Positions 22,870-30,998 of a stretch of 35,987 nucleotides of DNA are shown here, piece by piece; the first letter of the stretch is position 1, and every line of letters starts with the position of its first letter. Under the pieces are notes generated by a model that saw only the letters and a program-made list of their open reading frames with translations, made no database searches and was not told the origin of the DNA. The stretch is from a bacterium. GTDB taxonomy: Bacteria > Actinomycetota > Acidimicrobiia > Spongiisociales > UBA5794. The DNA lies in NCBI GenBank assembly GCA_024228555.1, contig JAAETI010000322.1, forward strand, positions 1-35,987, given 5' to 3'. The position numbers were made by a program, and so were the translations under genes.

Positions 22870-23763
22870 GTGAGTGTTCAACTCCAATCGGTGCCAGAGA
22901 ATGAAGCCGGCGACGACACCCCCGCTGAGGAATCGGCGGTTTCGCAGGCAAAACATGAAGCAGCCGAGATCGTTGCCCGCGCCCGCCGCGAGGCTGAGGC
23001 TATCGTCGCGGAGGCTCGCTCCGGCTCTGTCGCTTCATCCCCACTCGCCGCGCTCGGCGACAACGCCGAAGAGATCATCGGACAGGTCAGAAAGCTGATC
23101 AAGAAGCAACGCCAGCTCCAAGCTGAGCGCATCGAAATGACCAGCGAAATCGAATCGCTGAAGTCAGAGCGGGACGAGCTGGTGCATCGCCTCACTGATG
23201 CAGTAGAAAGAATGGAAGAACTCGCAGAGGCGGCACATGACGGACCTCTGCCCCAGCCTCAAGCTGCTCCCCCACGACCAAAGCCCGTTGTCGCTCCGGC
23301 TCGCGCCCCTGAGCCACCGCGACAGGAGAAGCCAGAACCGAAGCCGCAACCCCGCCCAGAACCGGCGGTTGCCGCAGAAGACACCTCACTGGCCGCCCGA
23401 CTCAAGAAGGCCGAGGCCGCTGAAGCCGCAGCAAGCGGAGGCGAGGACACCTCGCTAGCCGCCCGACTCAAGAAGGCCGAGGAAGCCGAGAAGAGCTCCG
23501 ATTCCCGTGCGGCCCGTATGGCTGAGAACGAAAGGAACATCGAAGCTGCGGTCGCCGCAGAGCGTGCCAGCGCCGAAGTCGACTATGACGATGAAGATCC
23601 GATCGCCAACGACGGAAGATCGTTCTACGACCGCCACTCGGCCAACCTTCCTCGGCTCGAGGGCGACGGTGGTCGTTCCGTGTTGAGCGCAATGGGCGGG
23701 ATGCGTCCCGAACTCGAGACCAAAGGCCGTAAAGGTCGGCGGCGCGCTAAAAAGGGTTCCTAG
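22870..23763 (+). CDS. DivIVA-like coiled-coil protein with tandem 22-residue repeats
   Basis: A 297-residue protein. Residues about 25-50 (SQAKHEAAEIVARARREAEAIV) resemble the DivIVA/Wag31 coiled coil, and a second coiled coil spans about 64-122. A Pro-rich linker follows (126-166), then a 22-residue repeat present twice (EDTSLAARLKKAE from 170 and 192). An acidic stretch and a very basic C-terminus (KGRKGRRRAKKGS) end the protein. No membrane segment is seen. The GTG at 22870 has GAAGGGAG nine bases upstream; a TTG at 22849 is in frame but lies before that site. It diverges from ftsK, so a division or polarity role is plausible but inferred. Confidence 0.8.
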   Translation: MSVQLQSVPENEAGDDTPAEESAVSQAKHEAAEIVARARREAEAIVAEARSGSVASSPLAALGDNAEEIIGQVRKLIKKQRQLQAERIEMTSEIESLKSERDELVHRLTDAVERMEELAEAAHDGPLPQPQAAPPRPKPVVAPARAPEPPRQEKPEPKPQPRPEPAVAAEDTSLAARLKKAEAAEAAASGGEDTSLAARLKKAEEAEKSSDSRAARMAENERNIEAAVAAERASAEVDYDDEDPIANDGRSFYDRHSANLPRLEGDGGRSVLSAMGGMRPELETKGRKGRRRAKKGS

Positions 23764-23808
23764 AACTACCCGGGCTCCGACCGCCTCAGGCCCGACTCAT
23801 TGCAGTCC

Positions 23809-23831
23809 CGAGTTCGGTCTTCCCGAACTCG
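23809..23831 (+). terminator. Terminator hairpin after the DivIVA-like gene
   Basis: A perfect 9-bp stem (CGAGTTCGG against CCGAACTCG) with a 5-nt loop lies 46 nt past the stop. No U-run follows. It sits between convergent genes and next to a second hairpin. Confidence 0.6.
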
Positions 23832-23832
23832 C

Positions 23833-23870
23833 AAGCTGCCGCCACTCATCAAAGATGAGTTTGCGGCAGC
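23833..23870 (-). terminator. Terminator hairpin directly after RNase J
   Basis: A long two-part stem: GCTGCCGC (23835-23842) with GCGGCAGC (23863-23870), and inside it ACTCATC with GATGAGT around an AAA loop. It abuts the RNase J stop codon and probably terminates both convergent transcripts. Confidence 0.7.
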
Positions 23871-23871
23871 C

Positions 23872-25500
23872 TTAGACCTCGATGATCACTGGGATTACTA
23901 CCGGTCTGCTGTTGAGTTGCTTCTTTACCGATCGGCTTGCCGTGTTGCGCACCCGACGCCGAACCGTGTCGAGATCGGCCGGCCACTCGAGATTGCCGAT
24001 CGCACTCACCACTGCCTCGGCAACGAACTTGTGGATCGAGTCCGCATCATCACGTACCCCATGGCTATCGACATCCGGCCCGATGACTAGCTCACCGGTT
24101 CCGATATCGACACCGAGCGTGACAATGAGGACACCATCATCAGCCAGGTGGCGACGGTCCCGCAATACGTCTTCGACATCGCTGATATCGATACCATCGA
24201 GGTAGACGTAGCCGGCGGGGATTGCCGACCGCTCGACGCGCATCTCGCCATTGTCGAGGACAACGACGTCACCATCAACGCACACTTCGACCTCGGAGAC
24301 ACCAACCTCGCGCGCCAGCTTGGCGTTGGCATGGAGATGGCGTCGCTCGCCGTGGACCGGAACGAAGGCCTGCGGCTTGACTACATTTACGAACGTCTTG
24401 ATCTCGTCCTGGGCGGCGTGCCCCGAGACGTGCACGTGAGTATTGCGGCCGTGATAGACATCGGCACCGGTACCGACCAGATTGTTGATAACCCGCGACA
24501 CCTTGATCTCATTGCCGGGAATCGGCGTTGCCGAGATCACAACGGTGTCTCGAGGGTCAAGCTTGATATTGCGATGCTGCCCGGACGCCATCAGCGACAA
24601 GGCGGCAAAAGGTTCACCCTGGCTCCCAGTGCATATCACCGCGGTCTGCTCCGGTTCGAGTTCCGCAAGCGCACCGATGTCGAGTAGCTCCTCTTCCGGA
24701 TACCTGAGGATGCCGAGGTTGCGCGCAATCTCGCTGTTACGAACCATCGATCTGCCCAGGAACGCAAACTTCCGTCCCTCAGCCACGACGGCATCGACTG
24801 CCTGCTGGACACGGTGAATGTGCGAGGCGAAACAAGCCAGAATCACACGACCCTCTGCACCCTGCACCAGCTCACGGATTGCGTGACCAACCGATGCCTC
24901 CGACTCAACGAAGCCTGGACGCTCTGCGTTGGTCGAATCTGCAAGCAACAACCGAACGCCTTGCCTTCCGAAGCCCGCAAATGTGGCCAGGTCGGTGGGT
25001 TGACCGTCAATCGGGGTTGGATCCAGCTTGTAGTCGCCGGAATGGACAACCATGCCTTCGGGGGTATCGAAGACAACACCTGTCGCATGCGGCACGCTGT
25101 GCGCAACCCGCACGAATGTGAACCGGAATGGCCCTTCCTCAACCCAGACGTTCGTCTCGATAGCCCGCATGTCGGGCTCGACCCCGATCTCCTCGACACG
25201 GTTGCGGGCCAGCGTGACACACAGCTCGCTTCCGTAAACGGGAACGTTCGCCTCGCGTAGGAAGTAGGCAAGAGACCCCACATGGTCCTCGTGACCGTGG
25301 GTCAGCACGACACAAGAAATGTCGTCGGGGCGATCCAGGACTGATGAGAAATCGGGCAGGACCAGATCAACGCCAAGCATGTCGTCTTCGGGGAACATGA
25401 TCCCGCAGTCGAGCAGTGCGATCTTGCCGTCAATCTCGATCGCCGCACAATTGCGCCCGATCTCACCGAGACCGCCCAGAAAACCGATTCGAACGCTCAT
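23872..25500 (-). CDS. rnj: Ribonuclease J
   Basis: A metallo-beta-lactamase/beta-CASP nuclease with endonuclease and 5'-exonuclease activity in mRNA and rRNA processing. The 542-residue protein starts with GFLGGLGEIGRNC and has the zinc motif HGHEDH (68-73) and HSGDYKLD. The beta-CASP segment includes FASHIHRVQQ, SQGEP and PIPGNE, followed by HVSGHAAQDE and PVHGERRHL. The start overlaps the dapA stop by 4 nt (ATGA); dapA-rnj is a conserved actinobacterial pair. With RNase Y also present, the organism carries the two main Gram-positive decay enzymes. Confidence 0.97.
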   Translation of the reverse strand: MSVRIGFLGGLGEIGRNCAAIEIDGKIALLDCGIMFPEDDMLGVDLVLPDFSSVLDRPDDISCVVLTHGHEDHVGSLAYFLREANVPVYGSELCVTLARNRVEEIGVEPDMRAIETNVWVEEGPFRFTFVRVAHSVPHATGVVFDTPEGMVVHSGDYKLDPTPIDGQPTDLATFAGFGRQGVRLLLADSTNAERPGFVESEASVGHAIRELVQGAEGRVILACFASHIHRVQQAVDAVVAEGRKFAFLGRSMVRNSEIARNLGILRYPEEELLDIGALAELEPEQTAVICTGSQGEPFAALSLMASGQHRNIKLDPRDTVVISATPIPGNEIKVSRVINNLVGTGADVYHGRNTHVHVSGHAAQDEIKTFVNVVKPQAFVPVHGERRHLHANAKLAREVGVSEVEVCVDGDVVVLDNGEMRVERSAIPAGYVYLDGIDISDVEDVLRDRRHLADDGVLIVTLGVDIGTGELVIGPDVDSHGVRDDADSIHKFVAEAVVSAIGNLEWPADLDTVRRRVRNTASRSVKKQLNSRPVVIPVIIEV

Positions 25501-26393
25501 ACGCTTTGGGCAACCTCGTAGGCAGCCTTCACCTGCTCGGTTGTCTCATCCGATGCAGGGACGAGCGGCAGCCGCGGCTGACCGACGCTGGCCCACAACG
25601 CACCCATGCCAGCCTTCAGGGGCATCGGACTCGGCTCCACAAAAAGCGCTCCGAAGATCGGGGATAGCGCCTCGTGAATACGATTCACCTCGTCATGGTC
25701 CTCCGCCATGACAGCGGCAACGAGCTTCTGGATCTGCGATCCGACGAAATGGGCGGCCACCGACACGACGCCAACGCCACCGGCATAGACGATGTCCTTT
25801 GTGCGACCATCATCGCCCGAATACACGGCGAAGCCCTCAGGAAGCTCCTTGATGGCCCGCTTTGTGTAGTCGTGATCGCCGACGGCATCCTTGACGGCCA
25901 CGATCTTGTCGTGGTGCGCCAACTCGACGAGGGTCTCGACCTCGATCAGCCTGGAGGTGCGGCCGGGGATGTTGTAGAGCATCAGCGGAAGGTCGCTCGC
26001 CTCCGCAATGGCTGTGAAGTGTTGAGCCAGTCCTGCTTGAGGTGGCTTCGAGTAGTACGGCGTAACCGCCATGGCTGCGTGGACGCCGACTGAAGCGGCC
26101 TGCTCCGTTAGTGCGATCGACTCCGCGGTGTTGTAGGTGCCGGTACCGGCGATGACCTTCATCCGCTCACCGGCGGCTTCGACTGCCGCTTTGTAAAGCG
26201 CGATCTTCTCCGGTTTCGAGAGTGTCGGAGACTCTCCTGTGGTCCCGGTGACGACGACGCCGTCACTGCCGTTGTCGGCAAGATGACGGATCAATTTCCA
26301 AAAAACTCCGTAGTCAACGGCACCGTCCTCATCAAAGGGAGTGAGAACGGCGGTCAATACGGTACCGAATGGGGCTTGGGGGCGATTATCCAT
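25497..26393 (-). CDS. dapA: 4-hydroxy-tetrahydrodipicolinate synthase
   Basis: Condenses pyruvate with aspartate semialdehyde, the first committed step to diaminopimelate and lysine. The 298-residue TIM-barrel protein has Schiff-base Lys168 (AVKDA), catalytic Tyr140 (LYNIPGRT) and the TGTTGESPTL loop. A TTG at 26399 is in frame two codons upstream; the ATG at 26393 is preferred because the resulting N-terminus already has normal length. The ribosome-binding site is weak for both. It is coupled to RNase J downstream and divergent from the thioredoxin-TPR gene. Confidence 0.97.
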   Translation of the reverse strand: MDNRPQAPFGTVLTAVLTPFDEDGAVDYGVFWKLIRHLADNGSDGVVVTGTTGESPTLSKPEKIALYKAAVEAAGERMKVIAGTGTYNTAESIALTEQAASVGVHAAMAVTPYYSKPPQAGLAQHFTAIAEASDLPLMLYNIPGRTSRLIEVETLVELAHHDKIVAVKDAVGDHDYTKRAIKELPEGFAVYSGDDGRTKDIVYAGGVGVVSVAAHFVGSQIQKLVAAVMAEDHDEVNRIHEALSPIFGALFVEPSPMPLKAGMGALWASVGQPRLPLVPASDETTEQVKAAYEVAQSV

Positions 26394-26501
26394 GCCCAAA
26401 CGCTAGCAGTGGTGTGGCCTAGGTCTTGTTTTTGATAGCGCTGAGTGCTCGTCACGCCGCGACCGGCAGAAACTCATCCCAACGAAACTATCCTCGCGTT
26501 G

Positions 26502-27347
26502 ATGCAACCAACCAGCCCCTACATTCAAGACGTGTCCTCTGCCGACTTCCAGCAAGCGGTCCTGCAGAAGAGCCACGAAGTCCCCGTTGTTGTTGACTTC
26601 TGGGCTGAGTGGTGCGGTCCCTGCAAGACATTGGGTCCCACACTGGAAGAGCTCACGGCAGAAGGTGGCGGTGCCTTCGTACTTGCCAAGGTCGATGTTG
26701 ACAGCAATCAGGAACTCGCCGCCCAATTCAACGTGCAGGGCATCCCTACGGTTATCGGGTTCCGCAACGGAGTCCCTGTCGACCAGTTCACGGGAGCCCT
26801 GCCAGAGAACGCTATCAGCGAATGGCTCGGCAACTTGCTGCCATCAGAGATCGACATCGTGGTTGATCAAGCTCGCGATGCCGCAATCGCCGGAAATCTG
26901 GAGACAGCAGAAAGACTGTTTCGGGCCGTGCTCGAGGAACAGCCCGACCATCTTGACGCCGGCACAGGACTCGCGGCGTTGCTGATGGCATCCGACCGCC
27001 AAGATGAGGCGCTGCAACTGCTGGACAGACTTCCCGAAACCGCCGAAGTAGGACGGCTACGGTCGGCGGCTCGCCTGCGGGCATCGGGGGCCTCTGACCT
27101 GACCGAAATCACGCAACGTCTCGAGGCCGCACCCGAGGACGATCGTATCCGTATCGAGTTGGCGCTGGCCCAAGCCGGCCGCGCTGACTACGAGCCGGCG
27201 CTGGAACAGCTCATGGACGTGATCAGGTCGGGCGGCAGCTCCAAGGAAGACGCCCGCGTCGCGGTAATCGATATCTTCGACGTATTAGGAGACGGCCACC
27301 CGTTGACGACCACCTACCGGCGCCAGTTGGCCAGCGCCCTGTTCTGA
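26502..27347 (+). CDS. Thioredoxin-TPR protein (CnoX/YbbN type)
   Basis: A 281-residue fusion of an N-terminal thioredoxin domain with a tetratricopeptide C-terminal half (about 130-281), the layout of the CnoX/YbbN chaperone-holdase. The active site is complete, WCGPC with Cys38 and Cys41, and cis-Pro GIPTV is present, so it may still be redox-active. The C-half includes repeated A-E-x-L-F/L helices. Upstream in-frame starts at 26445 are less likely because they add a non-conserved segment. It ends 7 nt from the convergent lipoprotein gene. Confidence 0.9.
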   Translation: MQPTSPYIQDVSSADFQQAVLQKSHEVPVVVDFWAEWCGPCKTLGPTLEELTAEGGGAFVLAKVDVDSNQELAAQFNVQGIPTVIGFRNGVPVDQFTGALPENAISEWLGNLLPSEIDIVVDQARDAAIAGNLETAERLFRAVLEEQPDHLDAGTGLAALLMASDRQDEALQLLDRLPETAEVGRLRSAARLRASGASDLTEITQRLEAAPEDDRIRIELALAQAGRADYEPALEQLMDVIRSGGSSKEDARVAVIDIFDVLGDGHPLTTTYRRQLASALF

Positions 27348-27354
27348 TGTCGGT

Positions 27355-28386
27355 CTAGGCGTCGGCTGGGTCGACCAGATCCATCAGCATGCGGGTGTAG
27401 CCATCGACTTTGACGCTCACCGATCCCGGCAGCCCGGGGAAGCCACCCATCTCCATGGTTATCGCCACGTTGGCGGTGACATCAGATGCGACGACGATGC
27501 CGCCGATTGGGTCAAACCAGGTGATCGTTGTGGTGCTACTAGGTGCCGACCGCATCGACATTTGATAGGAAGGCGCAATCGAGGTGTCGATTCCCATGGC
27601 TTCTAGGCCACCGAAGGACTCAGCCATCGCTACGAGGTCTTCCCAGGTGATCGTGTAGGCGTCGGTGGTTGCCTTCGAGCGAATCAGCCACGTTTGATAG
27701 CCATTGCGCTCTTCGCTTCGCATGACGGTGTGCGTGGCCTCGGTCACGATCGGCTCGCTGGTGCCAAAAGCCTGCTCTGACGTGGTTGTCCACTTGTCGC
27801 CGACCTGAATCTCGCCCTCGGGAAGCTCAGGTCCGAACATCTGGCCGCTCGAGATGGTGCCAGGGTTGGTTCCGCCAAGCATGGCGTTGACATCGATCGA
27901 CATCCCGGCCAGTTCCATCGAGAGGACCTCGCCCTTTTCGTTGATCACGTAGACAACTTCGGTGAGCTGACCCTCGAGGGCAGCATCCAATTCACTTTGC
28001 GAGAGCCGGGAGAAGTCAATCGACTCTCGGCCCATCTCAACGCTTCCCGAGTCGAGCTCCATCGAGTCGATGCTCATGGTGACTTGATACGTCCCTGCCT
28101 CGTCACCCGATTCGATCCGGTATCCGGTGTCGAAGGACATCTCCATCTTGGTAACCATGCCCGAGCCGAGCGCAGGATCGAGATCCCGGAAGGCTTCCCC
28201 GAACGACATCGTCGTTTCGCTCTCCATGGTCGTGTGATAGTCGAGGTTCAGATCACCGGTCAGGCTATATGCAACCGGTCGTGCACTGACCAGGTCGCCA
28301 CCGGCGGCGGGGTCGGGCCCGGCGCCACAAGCTGCTGCGAGCAGCGTCACAACTACGGCTAGCAACAACACCCTGCGACTCATCAT
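27355..28386 (-). CDS. Secreted lipoprotein, unknown function
   Basis: A 343-residue protein with a lipoprotein signal peptide: basic MMSRR, a hydrophobic core, and a lipobox LLAAAC with the lipidated Cys at residue 20. The mature part is rich in beta-prone Thr/Ser/Met/Glu segments with repeated patterns of the SYxMxMRS / VxMSIDSME kind. It resembles actinobacterial lipoproteins that bind hydrophobic ligands or wall components, but I cannot assign a family. The two adjacent ATGs at 28386 and 28383 share AAGGGGA just upstream. It is transcribed in the same direction as dapB, 71 nt downstream of it. Confidence 0.85.
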   Translation of the reverse strand: MMSRRVLLLAVVVTLLAAACGAGPDPAAGGDLVSARPVAYSLTGDLNLDYHTTMESETTMSFGEAFRDLDPALGSGMVTKMEMSFDTGYRIESGDEAGTYQVTMSIDSMELDSGSVEMGRESIDFSRLSQSELDAALEGQLTEVVYVINEKGEVLSMELAGMSIDVNAMLGGTNPGTISSGQMFGPELPEGEIQVGDKWTTTSEQAFGTSEPIVTEATHTVMRSEERNGYQTWLIRSKATTDAYTITWEDLVAMAESFGGLEAMGIDTSIAPSYQMSMRSAPSSTTTITWFDPIGGIVVASDVTANVAITMEMGGFPGLPGSVSVKVDGYTRMLMDLVDPADA

Positions 28387-28457
28387 GATCCCCTTGTCGG
28401 ACTCGTAGCCGATATCTTCGGCAGATTTGGGGTCAAACCTGAGTCGATCGGTCCCGA

Positions 28458-29219
28458 TCAGAGACCGAGCAGCGGGTCCAATCCAACCGTGACCGGTAAG
28501 GGGAGGTCACCCACCTTGCGTACGGCAAGCACTACGCCCGGCATGAAAGCCTGGCGATCGGTTGTGTCGTGGCGGATTGTCAGAGTCTCCCCCATCCCGC
28601 CAAGCATCACAGCTTGGTGAGCCACCAGACCGGGCAACCGCACCGCATGGACCGGCACTCCGTCCACATCGGCGCCGCGGGCACCATCGACGAGCTCCTT
28701 GCTTTCGACTTCACGCTTCTGAGCCGCTGCCTTGGCAATCCGTGATGCTGTCGCGGTCGCTGTTCCCGAGGGGGCGTCGGCCTTGCGATCGTGGTGCATC
28801 TCAATGACCTCGGCTGCGTCGAAGTGGGGCGCCGCGATCTCGGCAAGACGCATCATCACCACTGCACCGATGGAGAAGTTGGGGACAACGAGGCAATTGC
28901 CGGCGCCCGCCTCCCAGAACGACTCGAGTTCGGCCAGCCGCTCGTCACCAAATCCGGAAGTCCCCACGACGGCGTGTCGCTGCAACGCATGCCATCGTTT
29001 CAGGTTCTCCATCACCACGTCGGGGTTGGTGAATTCAACGACAACATCTGTGTCCATCATGACTTCAGGCGTGGCCGACACCTTGAGCCCGGCCACTTCG
29101 ATGCCTTCGGCGTTGGGGTCATAGAGAGCGGCCAGCTCAAACCCGGTGGCATATGCGATGGTCTCGGCTACCAGCTTCCCCATCCGGCCCGCTGCTCCGG
29201 AAACGCCGACCCTTGTCAC
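28458..29219 (-). CDS. dapB: 4-hydroxy-tetrahydrodipicolinate reductase
   Basis: Reduces the DapA product with NAD(P)H in diaminopimelate and lysine synthesis. The 253-residue protein begins with the Rossmann motif VSGAAGRMGK. It contains VVVEFTNPD, the GTSGF loop and the conserved EMHHDRKADAPSGTA block that binds substrate. The start is a GTG at 29219 that overlaps the M16 peptidase stop as GTGA, so translation is coupled. An M16-dapB pair is common in Actinobacteria. Confidence 0.97.
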   Translation of the reverse strand: MTRVGVSGAAGRMGKLVAETIAYATGFELAALYDPNAEGIEVAGLKVSATPEVMMDTDVVVEFTNPDVVMENLKRWHALQRHAVVGTSGFGDERLAELESFWEAGAGNCLVVPNFSIGAVVMMRLAEIAAPHFDAAEVIEMHHDRKADAPSGTATATASRIAKAAAQKREVESKELVDGARGADVDGVPVHAVRLPGLVAHQAVMLGGMGETLTIRHDTTDRQAFMPGVVLAVRKVGDLPLPVTVGLDPLLGL

Positions 29220-30466
29220 TGCACCAGCTCCGCAAATTCGGACTCCTCAAACGGGCCGACCAAGCCCAGGACATAAGGTCCGGCATAAACCACCCGCGCT
29301 GCTTCCACGATGTCTTGTTGGGTTAGCGCTTCGATCCGTGCGACAACGTCATCAACACTCAGGTGCTCAACACCGGTCAATTCTTGTCGACCGAGCTGAG
29401 TCATTCGACCGTTGGTGTCTTCGAGCGACAGCGCCAAGCCGCCTTTGATGTTGCCTTTGGCGCGAGCCAGCTCATCGGGGGTGATGCCGTCGGCCATCAT
29501 CTTGTCGAGTTCGGTGCGCACCAGCTTCAATACCTCAAATGTCTGGCTCGGGGTCGTGCCCACATAGACGGCGGCTGCCCCCGTATCGAGGAACGGCATG
29601 CGGAATGCCTGCACCGCATAGGCCAAACCACGATCTTCGCGAATCTCGCGGAACAGCCGGGACGACATACCTCCCCCCAGCACGTGATTGGCGACGGACA
29701 TCGCAAAGCGACGGTCGTCACCACGCGAGAGACCGTCAGTGCCAAAGACAATGTGAGACTGTTCGGTGTCACGCCGCCGCACTTTGACCCGAGGTCCGAT
29801 CGCCGGGGTCAGCGAGGTCCGCTCGAGCGCTGGACCCTGCCACTCGCCCATGTGCTCTGTCACCAGAGCAACTAGCGAATCGTGATCGAGATCCCCGACA
29901 GCGGCCACCACGGTGGTCTTTGGTGTGTAGCGACGGTGCCAGTAGTCGTGGATCGTCTCCCGCGTCATTGTGTTGATCGAATCGCGGGTCCCCAAGATCG
30001 GTGGCGCCAGCGGATGGTCCTCCCACAAAGCGGCCACAAATTGCTCGTGTGCAACGTCCGTCGGGTCGTCTTCGTTCATGTTGATCTCTTCGAGGACCAC
30101 ATGACGTTCAGAGTCGATCTCAGCCTGGCGGAAGGCAGGACGCTGCAACATCTCACCAAGGACGTCAACGGCCAGCGGCAGATCTGCGCTGCGGAGGCGT
30201 GCCCAGTAGCAGGTGTATTCCTTGCTAGTGAATGCATTGTTGCGAGCGCCGACCGCATCAAAAGCCTCGGAAATAAAGCGAGCGGGAAGTCGGTCTGAGC
30301 CTTTGAACAAGAGGTGTTCCAGGAAGTGGCTGGCGCCGGCTTCGATCGGTTCTTCGTCGCGGCTACCGGCGTCAACCCAGCATCCGATGGCGACCGATCG
30401 AACCGACGGCATTTGCTGTGTAATGATCCGCAGACCATTGGGGAGTGTTGTCAGGTCATAGTGCAT
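29216..30466 (-). CDS. M16-family zinc peptidase (insulinase/processing-peptidase type)
   Basis: A 416-residue zinc metallopeptidase with the inverted zinc motif HFLEH (His47, Glu50, His51) and a downstream glutamate in RHVVLEEINMNED as third ligand. The C-terminal half has the family's conserved GGGMSSRLFREIREDRGLAYAV. The frame stays open 72 codons upstream but that part is antisense to arfB. The ATG at 30466 (MHYDLTTLPNGLRI) is the typical family start, though the ribosome-binding site is weak. In many Actinobacteria it follows pnp and precedes dapB. Confidence 0.95.
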   Translation of the reverse strand: MHYDLTTLPNGLRIITQQMPSVRSVAIGCWVDAGSRDEEPIEAGASHFLEHLLFKGSDRLPARFISEAFDAVGARNNAFTSKEYTCYWARLRSADLPLAVDVLGEMLQRPAFRQAEIDSERHVVLEEINMNEDDPTDVAHEQFVAALWEDHPLAPPILGTRDSINTMTRETIHDYWHRRYTPKTTVVAAVGDLDHDSLVALVTEHMGEWQGPALERTSLTPAIGPRVKVRRRDTEQSHIVFGTDGLSRGDDRRFAMSVANHVLGGGMSSRLFREIREDRGLAYAVQAFRMPFLDTGAAAVYVGTTPSQTFEVLKLVRTELDKMMADGITPDELARAKGNIKGGLALSLEDTNGRMTQLGRQELTGVEHLSVDDVVARIEALTQQDIVEAARVVYAGPYVLGLVGPFEESEFAELVQ

Positions 30467-30498
30467 TGCCGGAATGATAGGGGCCTCGGGGGATGCTT

Positions 30499-30924
30499 CT
30501 AGTCGAAATCCCGGGGTCTCTGCCGCATCCGCTTTGTTTCCGACCGGGCTCGCTTGCTGGCGAGACGTCGTTCCTTGGAGGCGTGCGTTGGCTTGGTGGC
30601 ACGCCGGCGCGGTGGCGGCGGGCGCAGTGCTTCCTCGATCATGGCGGCAAGCCGGCGCCGGGCGATCTGACGATTTCGCCATTGCGAACGAGACTCCCCG
30701 ACCTGGACTGAAACGACTCCGCGGTCATCAACCTCCACCCCACCGCGGATCCTGCTGCGGGACCGTTCATCAAGGACTGGTGACATCTGGACGTTCCAGG
30801 ACAACTCAACCCTGGTGGCGCTCTTGTTGGCGTGTTGACCGCCGGGACCACCGGACGGGTCGAACTTCCATTTGAGCTCCGCAGCAGGTATCAGCAGCTC
30901 GTTGTTGACACGCAGATCGTCCAT
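30499..30924 (-). CDS. arfB: Peptidyl-tRNA hydrolase ArfB (ribosome rescue)
   Basis: A 141-residue codon-independent release factor that frees ribosomes stalled at mRNA ends. It has the catalytic GGQ (28-30) inside GPGGQHANKSATRVELSW and a basic, Arg/Lys-rich C-terminal tail that would enter the empty mRNA channel. There is no codon-recognition domain, which separates it from RF1/RF2. The ATG at 30924 gives the normal family start (MDDLRVNNELLIP). It is divergent from the CobT-like gene. Confidence 0.93.
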   Translation of the reverse strand: MDDLRVNNELLIPAAELKWKFDPSGGPGGQHANKSATRVELSWNVQMSPVLDERSRSRIRGGVEVDDRGVVSVQVGESRSQWRNRQIARRRLAAMIEEALRPPPPRRRATKPTHASKERRLASKRARSETKRMRQRPRDFD

Positions 30925-30998
30925 AGACGAGAACCTTACCCAGCCCCTTCTGATGGGCCGCCGAACCGCGCTTGACGCGTGTGAGAGAATCAACGGTC

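Noticed and set aside
30467-30682. 72-residue N-terminal extension of the M16 peptidase
   Set aside because: It overlaps arfB in antisense and has low-complexity composition; family members start at MHYDLTTLPNG-type sequence.
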